Shown here: positions 5,947 through 10,364 of the stretch, in pieces
Layout: every line of letters starts with the position of its first letter
Numbering within the stretch: position 1 is the stretch's first letter
DNA from: M55B111 sp964614065
GTDB taxonomy: Bacteria; Bipolaricaulota; Bipolaricaulia; M55B111
Direction: 5' to 3'
Assembly (NCBI GenBank): GCA_964614065.1
Contig: CAZTJJ010000055.1
Coordinates: forward strand, 1-10,364
Length of the DNA stretch: 10,364 nt
Notes under the pieces: generated by a model
What the model was told of the DNA's origin: nothing
Seen by the model: the letters and a program-made list of their open reading frames with translations, nothing else
Databases searched by the model: none
Program-made: the position numbers and the translations under genes

Positions 5947-6783
5947 TTACCCCCTTTTCTTCTTTGTTCTCCGTTTAATTATTACTTTGTCGCTTTCTTT
6001 TGCCTTACGGGTCTTTCCACCTTTAGCAGGAACACCTGTGGGAGAAACGGGTGGCCGCCCAACAAAAGCTCGGCCTTCCCCGCCACCATGTGGGTGGTCC
6101 ACAGCGTTCTTAGCTACTCCTCTGACCTTCGGTCGTCTTCCTAAATGCCTGGACCGACCGGCTTTTCCACTCTTCACATTCTTATGGCTGGGATTACTAA
6201 CCTGTCCAATGGTAGCTCTACAATCAGGATTGAAACCCCTTATCTCACCAGATGGGAGTTTCACGTCGACACTATCCGAATCTTTAGCAACAATTACCGC
6301 AGCAGTGCCAGCAGCTCTGGCTATTTTCCCCCCGCTCCTCAGAGAAAACTCAAGATTATGAATTGGACGGCCAGCAGGGATTCTCTTCAGGGGCATCGCG
6401 TTGCCTGGCCTGACCTCGGCATCTTTACCCGCTTCTACCTCCGCCCCCATCTCGAGTTTTAACGGAGAAATAATGTACCTCTTCTCCCCATCGTGATAAG
6501 ACAATAAAGTAATCCAAGCAGACCTGTTGGGATCGTATTCTCTAGTTAAGACCGTTGCTTTAACTCCTTCTTTATCTCTCTGAAAATCCACTCTTCGGTA
6601 TTTTCTTTTGTGCCCTCCCCCGCGACCTTTTATCGTCTCTTTGCCCTGATTGTTCCTACCACCGGATTTACTTAAGGGTTCAAGCAACGATTTCTCCGGT
6701 TTGTCTCCCGTTAAAACACTGTAGTCCGGTACCTCGGCATGCCGCCTAGATGGGGTCACAGGTTTAAATCTTTTTAGTGCCAT
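5947..6783 (-). CDS. rplB: Large-subunit protein L2 (uL2)
   Basis: L2 is the largest protein of the 50S core; it contacts 23S rRNA near the peptidyl-transferase centre and bridges the subunits. The 278-residue product has the N-terminal arm MALKRFKPVTPSRR, the RNA-binding domain with KGRGGGHKRKYRRVDF, the OB-like core (PGNAMPLKRIPAG, HNLEFSLRSGGKIARAAGT) and the C-terminal signature VDHPHGGGEGR at about 228-238 with its key histidine (the His229 motif of E. coli). After it, the usual SPWGxPTKG reads SPTGVPAKG, so the tryptophan is replaced by Thr249. Length matches the family (about 275). AAGGTGA precedes the ATG, 13 bases after rplW. Confidence 0.98.
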   Translation of the reverse strand: MALKRFKPVTPSRRHAEVPDYSVLTGDKPEKSLLEPLSKSGGRNNQGKETIKGRGGGHKRKYRRVDFQRDKEGVKATVLTREYDPNRSAWITLLSYHDGEKRYIISPLKLEMGAEVEAGKDAEVRPGNAMPLKRIPAGRPIHNLEFSLRSGGKIARAAGTAAVIVAKDSDSVDVKLPSGEIRGFNPDCRATIGQVSNPSHKNVKSGKAGRSRHLGRRPKVRGVAKNAVDHPHGGGEGRAFVGRPPVSPTGVPAKGGKTRKAKESDKVIIKRRTKKKRG

Positions 6784-6796
6784 ATTTTCACCTTAA

Positions 6797-7090
6797 TTAT
6801 CCGAATATATCGATCCGATCTCCTTCGGCTAGTCTTACATATGCTTTCTTCCAACCGCTTGTTCTTCCTTTCTCTTGATTCAACTGTTCCCGTTTAGGTT
6901 TACCGCTCATGTTCAACGTATTAACCTTTATAACTTGGACGCTAAAAATTTTTTCAATAGCCCGTTTAATCATGACTTTATTCGCTTCCGGATGAACCTT
7001 AAAAGCGTACCTATTACTTTCTTCCTGAAGTCGCCAGGAGTCCTCGGTAACTATTGGCTCAACTACAATATTATTCGGTCTTAATTTCAC
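6797..7090 (-). CDS. rplW: Large-subunit protein L23 (uL23), GTG start
   Basis: L23 sits at the tunnel exit and is the docking point for trigger factor and the signal recognition particle. From the GTG at 7090 it is 97 residues. The family pattern is seen in IVVEPIVTEDSWRLQEE at the start, the core YAFKVHPEANKVMIKRAIEKIFSVQVIKVNTLNM, and the basic loop SGKPKREQLNQEKGRTSGWKKAYVRL, ending EGDRIDIFG. A second GTG at 7099, directly after the rplD stop, adds MFT. AGGTG at 7097-7101 is 6 bases from the 7090 GTG and cannot serve 7099, so 7090 is preferred, with moderate certainty. Either start leaves no free leader after rplD. Confidence 0.93.
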   Translation of the reverse strand: MKLRPNNIVVEPIVTEDSWRLQEESNRYAFKVHPEANKVMIKRAIEKIFSVQVIKVNTLNMSGKPKREQLNQEKGRTSGWKKAYVRLAEGDRIDIFG

Positions 7091-7096
7091 GGTAAA

Positions 7097-7101
7097 CACC
7101 T
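7097..7101 (-). promoter_or_regulatory. Likely ribosome binding site for rplW
   Basis: AGGTG on the minus strand spans the rplD stop and the first possible rplW GTG. It is 6 bases before the GTG at 7090. No comparable site lies upstream of the GTG at 7099. The motif is imperfect, so the choice is moderate. Confidence 0.5.
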
Positions 7102-7747
7102 ACACTGTAGTGGTTTGACCAACCACTCGATTCTCTAATTCCTTGACGGATTCCTTTGTCAACAGAATCCCTTCGTGTCTCAATATTTCGTATACGCTAG
7201 CCTGTGAAGTGGAAATGCAATTCACTGTTGGAATATTGCTGAAAGATTTCCTGACCTTCCAATTGGCTTCTCCTTGAGAACAAATTATAAGAGTATTGTC
7301 CGTCAATTCAAGACTCGCCAATAAGGCCAGTCCTTTCTTGGTCTTCGGTTCCTCAAACTCGAGTTTGTCGATTACACACAACGTACCCTCGTCATACCTT
7401 GTTGAAAGAGCACTGGCAAGAGCCTTCCTTTTCATCTTTTTCGGTAGCTCCATCTCATAGTCCTTCGGCTTGGGACCAAAGATTATACCACCACTTCTCC
7501 ACAACGGTGAGGCCCGTGAGCCAACCCTCGCTCTCCCAGTACCCTTCTGCCGCCAAGGTTTCTTGTTTGAACCGGTGACTTCAGACCTATCTTTAGTGCT
7601 GGAGGTTCCCGCTCTTTTGTTTGTCTGATAGGTTCTCACTGCACGGTAGAGAAGGTCGTTATGAAAATCCTGACCAAGAAGTTCGTCTTCAACATCTATA
7701 CTCTCCGCAATACTCCCATCGACTTGTTTTACTTCTATTTCAATCAT
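7100..7747 (-). CDS. rplD: Large-subunit protein L4 (uL4)
   Basis: L4 is an early assembly protein whose extended loop lines the nascent-chain tunnel; in E. coli it also represses the S10 operon. The 215-residue product begins MIEIEVKQVDGS and has the signature tunnel loop at about residues 44-100: KRAGTSSTKDRSEVTGSNKKPWRQKGTGRARVGS, then PLWRSGGIIFGPKPKDYEMELPKK. The globular C-terminus shows SLELTDNTLIIC and NCISTSQASVYEILRHEGILLTKESVKELE. An in-frame upstream start at 7804 would add 19 non-family residues inside rplC; AGGAG sits 5 bases before the ATG at 7747, so that ATG is chosen. It overlaps rplC by 8 bases. Confidence 0.96.
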   Translation of the reverse strand: MIEIEVKQVDGSIAESIDVEDELLGQDFHNDLLYRAVRTYQTNKRAGTSSTKDRSEVTGSNKKPWRQKGTGRARVGSRASPLWRSGGIIFGPKPKDYEMELPKKMKRKALASALSTRYDEGTLCVIDKLEFEEPKTKKGLALLASLELTDNTLIICSQGEANWKVRKSFSNIPTVNCISTSQASVYEILRHEGILLTKESVKELENRVVGQTTTV

Positions 7748-8363
7748 TGCTACTCCTAAGTTCCAATATGTTTCCACGGGGGCCAGGAACGGATCCTTTG
7801 ACAACTAATAGTTCTTTTTCCTTATCGACACTAAGTATTTCCAAATTTTGAATCGTAATTCTTTCGTTTCCGGTTCTCCCCGGTAGTTTTTTTCCCTTAA
7901 TCACCCGTCCAGGTTCAACACACATACCAACAGATCCGGGCTTCCTGTGAAAACGCGAACCATGAGTCTCCGGGCCACCAGAAAAACCCCAACGTTTAAC
8001 AACACCCTGAAAACCTTTTCCTTTAGTTCGTCCAGTCACATCAATTCTGTCACCAGGAGAAAACTGATCAACGGTAATCTCATCGCCTGACGAATAATTG
8101 CCAGGATTATCCAGCTCGTATTCGACTAAAAATCTCTTCGGTTGAACGTTATATTTTTCAAAGTGCCCTTTCATTGGCTTTGTCACTTTATAACTCTCCG
8201 TATCCTTATAACCTAACTGTATACCGTTGTAACCGTCTTTCTCCTCCGTTTTTATCTGAACAATAACTGCTGGTTCCGACCTGATAACAGTTGCTCCCAC
8301 AGCTGCACCCGATTCCAGAAAATACTGGGTCATACCAATCTTTTCCCCTAATGTAGCTAACAT
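7740..8363 (-). CDS. rplC: Large-subunit protein L3 (uL3)
   Basis: L3 starts 50S assembly and sends a loop towards the peptidyl-transferase centre. The 207-residue product begins LATLGEKIGMTQYF, the L3 opening (G-x-K-x-GMTxxF). The signature occurs as TKGKGFQGVVKRWGFSGGPETHGSRFHRKPGSVG at about 113-146. The C-terminus shows NERITIQNLEILSVDKEKELLVVKGSVPGPRGNIL, which is typical. The loop tip reads MCVEPGRVIKGKKLPGRTG: Met147 stands where E. coli has the methylated Gln150, and RTG replaces the common (H/Q/R)MG. The start has GGGAGG 9 bases upstream. A 43-base spacer separates it from rpsJ, and its end overlaps rplD by 8 bases. Confidence 0.97.
   Translation of the reverse strand: MLATLGEKIGMTQYFLESGAAVGATVIRSEPAVIVQIKTEEKDGYNGIQLGYKDTESYKVTKPMKGHFEKYNVQPKRFLVEYELDNPGNYSSGDEITVDQFSPGDRIDVTGRTKGKGFQGVVKRWGFSGGPETHGSRFHRKPGSVGMCVEPGRVIKGKKLPGRTGNERITIQNLEILSVDKEKELLVVKGSVPGPRGNILELRSSND
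7753..7757 (-). promoter_or_regulatory. Shine-Dalgarno site deciding the rplD start
   Basis: AGGAG on the minus strand, inside the end of rplC, lies 5 bases (TAGCA) before the ATG at 7747. It supports the 215-residue L4 over the longer open frame that reaches 7804. Confidence 0.8.
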
Positions 8364-8406
8364 TTTACTAAACCTCCCAGTTTACGCGCCATTTCCGAAA
8401 TAACCA
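8364..8406 (-). other. Spacer between rpsJ and rplC with a tiny open frame
   Basis: This 43-base spacer is one of only two sizeable gaps. It holds the rplC ribosome binding site (GGGAGG) and an 11-codon frame, ATG 8392 to TAG 8357 (MARKLGGLVKC), whose stop overlaps the start of rplC. A weak palindrome ATTTCGGAAAT lies around that ATG. Neither is shown to be functional; the frame may be chance and has no clear ribosome binding site. Confidence 0.3.
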
Positions 8407-8715
8407 TTAAAGTTTAATTTCGACATCTATCCCTGTCGGTAACTCGATATCCATTAGCGCATTTATCGTTTCCGAAGTAGGTTCATGAATATCTATCAAC
8501 CGGTTATGTATTCTTCTCTCGAAATGTTCCATCGCTGTTTTATTCACGTGAGGGGACCTCAATACAGTGAACAACTTCCTCTCTGTGGGAAGCGGAACGG
8601 GGCCGGAAATTTTGGCTCTGGTCTCTTCAGCGGTAGTAACTATCTTATCAACTGACCTATCAACCAATTCGTGGTCATATCCTTTAAGTTTAATTCTTAT
8701 TTTTTCTCTAGCCAT
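8407..8715 (-). CDS. rpsJ: Small-subunit protein S10 (uS10)
   Basis: S10 is a 30S head protein near the A site and, as NusE, can pair with NusB in transcription antitermination. The 102-residue product has the full pattern: EKIRIKLKGYDHELVDRSVDKIV, AKISGPVPLPTERKLFTVLRSPHVNK with the S10 signature, and NRLIDIHEPTSETINALMDIELPTGIDVEIKL at the end. The segment TAMEHFERRIHNR differs from the usual SREQFExRTHKR but keeps its aromatic and basic spacing. The ATG is 2 bases after the fusA stop with GAGG 9 bases upstream, inside fusA. There is thus no separate S10 leader before this gene. Confidence 0.98.
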   Translation of the reverse strand: MAREKIRIKLKGYDHELVDRSVDKIVTTAEETRAKISGPVPLPTERKLFTVLRSPHVNKTAMEHFERRIHNRLIDIHEPTSETINALMDIELPTGIDVEIKL

Positions 8716-8717
8716 GT

Positions 8718-10364
8718 TTAATAACCTCGATTGTATAAAATTTCTTCTTTTACTTTCTCCGGTACGGTTTGGTAATGAGAAAAGCTTAACGAATAAGTAC
8801 CTCTCCCTCTAGTGATCGACCTAAGCCTAGTCGCATACCCAAAAGACTCAGCAAGAGGTAACGTAAATTCCACCAATTGGATTGCATCCCTGCTAGAAAT
8901 TCCAGTGACTTTTCCTCGACGTTTGGAGATGTCTTCCATTACATCCCCCACATGATCGATGGGAACAAATACCTCTCCTTCCATAATCGGCTCTAGCAAC
9001 TTTGAATTACCTTTGAGTGCCCTCCCTATCGCCCTTGAGGCAGCTGTCTTAAAGGCCATGTCCGAGGAATCAACGGGGTGATGATCACCGTTGTAAAGAG
9101 TCGCCTTTAGATCCGTTACCTTGTAACCTGCCAGCTTACCACTACCTAGAGCTTCCTTTATCCCTTGCTCCACGGAGTTGATATAGTCCTTGGGCACGCG
9201 ACCCTCTTTGACCGTGCTTTCGAAAGAAAAACCTGTTCCTCGCTTTAAGGGTTCAAAAAGTATCTGCACCCTCGCATATTGCCCTCTACCACCTGTTTGT
9301 TTAGCAAATTCTTCATCGATATCTGAGGAAGATTTGATCGTTTCCTTATACGTTACGCTAGGTTTACCAACAGACGCTTCAACATTAAATTCCTCCTGCA
9401 ATCTTCTGGTCAGTATCTCGAGGTGAAGCTCCCCCATACCCGAGATAATAGTCTGGTGGGAATCCGGGTCGCTACTAACTGTAAAAGTGGGGTCTTCCTT
9501 GGCCAACTTCCGAATTGCTTGGGTAAGTTTGTCCTCATCGGCTTCCCGCCGTGGTTCAATGGCTACCGAGATAACCGGATCGGGGAAATCAATGCGCCTG
9601 AGTACTATTGGATCATCCAAACTGCAAAGGGTTTCCCCTGTGGAGGTATTATCCGGACCAACAACGGCCACAATGTCTCCCGCTTTTGCTTTCTCAATTC
9701 TCTCCCTCCGATTGGCGTGCATGTGAAACATGCGTGAAACGCGCTCCCGCTTCTCTGCGTTTGGATTATATACGTTATCTCCCTCTTCTAGAACACCGGA
9801 ATATATCCTCAAATACAACAACGTACCGGTGTACTGATCGGTAGCAACCTTGAAGGCAAGACTAGCAAACGGTTCTTTCGCGGAGGGAAACCGCTGTAAC
9901 TTCTCGCCTGATTCACACTCCTTTAAAGAATAACCCTCGACCGGGGGAACGTCGTAAGGAGAAGGCAAATAGTTCACGATTGCATCTAGGATGGGCTGCA
10001 CACCCAAGTTTCTAAGAGCAGATCCACCTAAAACAGGAACACAGGTCCCATTAATTGTAGCAGATCTTACCGCTTTTTTAAGAATATCACTGGAAACTTC
10101 CTCGTCGTCGAGGTATTTCATCATCAGTTCGTCATCAAATTCAGCGACCTTTTCAACTAAACTTTCTCTCCACCGCTCCGCCTTATCTCTCAGCCGCTCA
10201 GGCAGGGGCTCTCGATGGTATTTTGCTCCTTTTGTTTCTTCATCCCACTTAAACAAATCCATCTCCAATAAATCCACCATACCCAATAAAGCTTCGGTCG
10301 AATCTTCCCTATAAACTAATTGGAGCGGCAAGGTGGTTACACCTAGCCGCTCTTCGATCATTTC
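8718..10364 (-). CDS. fusA: Elongation factor G, 5' end cut by window
   Basis: EF-G is the GTPase that drives tRNA-mRNA translocation and, with RRF, ribosome recycling. The frame enters from the right edge and gives 548 codons; full EF-G is about 690-700 residues, so roughly the first 150, including the P-loop and switches, lie outside. The visible part begins in the G domain (RLGVTTLPLQLVYREDSTEALLGMVDLL). Counting from the ATG at 10361, it keeps the G5 motif GGSAL (112-116), then domain II (about 165-250, QYTGTLLYLRIYSG), domain III (DPVISVAIEPR, ISGMGELHLEI), domain IV (QTGGRGQYARV; tip NGDHHPVDSSDMAFK with the tip histidine) and domain V (LLEPIMEGEVFVP, FGYATRLRSITRGRGTYS). No frameshift is seen. 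Followed 2 bases later by rpsJ, with no tuf between. Context favours the housekeeping EF-G. Confidence 0.96.
   Translation of the reverse strand, partial: EMIEERLGVTTLPLQLVYREDSTEALLGMVDLLEMDLFKWDEETKGAKYHREPLPERLRDKAERWRESLVEKVAEFDDELMMKYLDDEEVSSDILKKAVRSATINGTCVPVLGGSALRNLGVQPILDAIVNYLPSPYDVPPVEGYSLKECESGEKLQRFPSAKEPFASLAFKVATDQYTGTLLYLRIYSGVLEEGDNVYNPNAEKRERVSRMFHMHANRRERIEKAKAGDIVAVVGPDNTSTGETLCSLDDPIVLRRIDFPDPVISVAIEPRREADEDKLTQAIRKLAKEDPTFTVSSDPDSHQTIISGMGELHLEILTRRLQEEFNVEASVGKPSVTYKETIKSSSDIDEEFAKQTGGRGQYARVQILFEPLKRGTGFSFESTVKEGRVPKDYINSVEQGIKEALGSGKLAGYKVTDLKATLYNGDHHPVDSSDMAFKTAASRAIGRALKGNSKLLEPIMEGEVFVPIDHVGDVMEDISKRRGKVTGISSRDAIQLVEFTLPLAESFGYATRLRSITRGRGTYSLSFSHYQTVPEKVKEEILYNRGY

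Noticed and set aside
5987..6361. Plus-strand open frame of 124 codons opposite rplB
   Set aside because: It is antisense to the strongly conserved L2 gene, lacks family features and looks like a codon-bias shadow.
7748..7804. Longer L4 starting at 7804
   Set aside because: The extra 19 residues come from an out-of-frame reading of the rplC end; AGGAG supports ATG 7747.
9991..10314. Serine-rich plus-strand open frame opposite fusA
   Set aside because: Its serine runs are the complement of acidic codons in EF-G; it is a shadow frame.

Overview
This window is a bacterial ribosomal-protein gene cluster, read entirely from the minus strand. From right to left it runs: fusA (C-terminal three quarters of EF-G), rpsJ, rplC, rplD, rplW, rplB, rpsS, rplV, rpsC, rplP, rpmC, rpsQ, rplN, rplX, rplE, rpsN, rpsH, rplF, rplR, rpsE, rplO (L15, cut by the left edge). 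This is the classical end of the str operon, the whole S10 operon and most of the spc operon, joined into one array. Both edge genes are cut by the window. I see no tRNA, rRNA, mobile element, CRISPR array or foreign gene, and every longer plus-strand reading frame is a shadow of a ribosomal gene.

The genes are packed very tightly. Several neighbours overlap by 1 to 8 bases (rplC/rplD, rplV/rpsC, rplP/rpmC, rpmC/rpsQ, rpsQ/rplN, rplX/rplE, rpsE/rplO), and most others are separated by 0 to 25 bases. The only larger gaps are rpsJ-rplC (43 bases) and rplF-rplR (65 bases). No stretch of 300 bases lacks a gene, and I see no convincing internal promoter or strong terminator. The simplest reading is one long co-transcribed, translationally coupled unit. 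Most genes have good AGGAGG-like ribosome binding sites, and these decide several starts, including GTG starts for rplN, rplR and rplW.

The organism is a bacterium: bacterial-type L4, L14, L16, S3 and EF-G, Shine-Dalgarno starts and bacterial gene order. The phylum cannot be fixed from this window. Three traits narrow it. rpmD (L30) is missing between rpsE and rplO. fusA abuts rpsJ with no tuf between them. L24 carries a four-cysteine zinc ribbon and S14 is the short zinc type. L30 loss and fusA-rpsJ adjacency both occur in Planctomycetes/Verrucomicrobia/Chlamydiae-related bacteria, and L30 loss also occurs in Candidate Phyla Radiation bacteria and Cyanobacteria, so an uncultured or deep-branching lineage is plausible but not shown.

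Functionally, all products serve translation: large-subunit core proteins (L2, L3, L4, L22, L23, L24, L5, L6, L14, L15, L16, L18, L29), small-subunit proteins (S3, S5, S8, S10, S14, S17, S19) and the translocase EF-G. I found no undescribed system here. The points worth a second look are the rpmD loss, the compressed operon junctions that leave little room for E. coli-type L4 and S8 control sites, and a few non-consensus residues in L2, L3 and L16.
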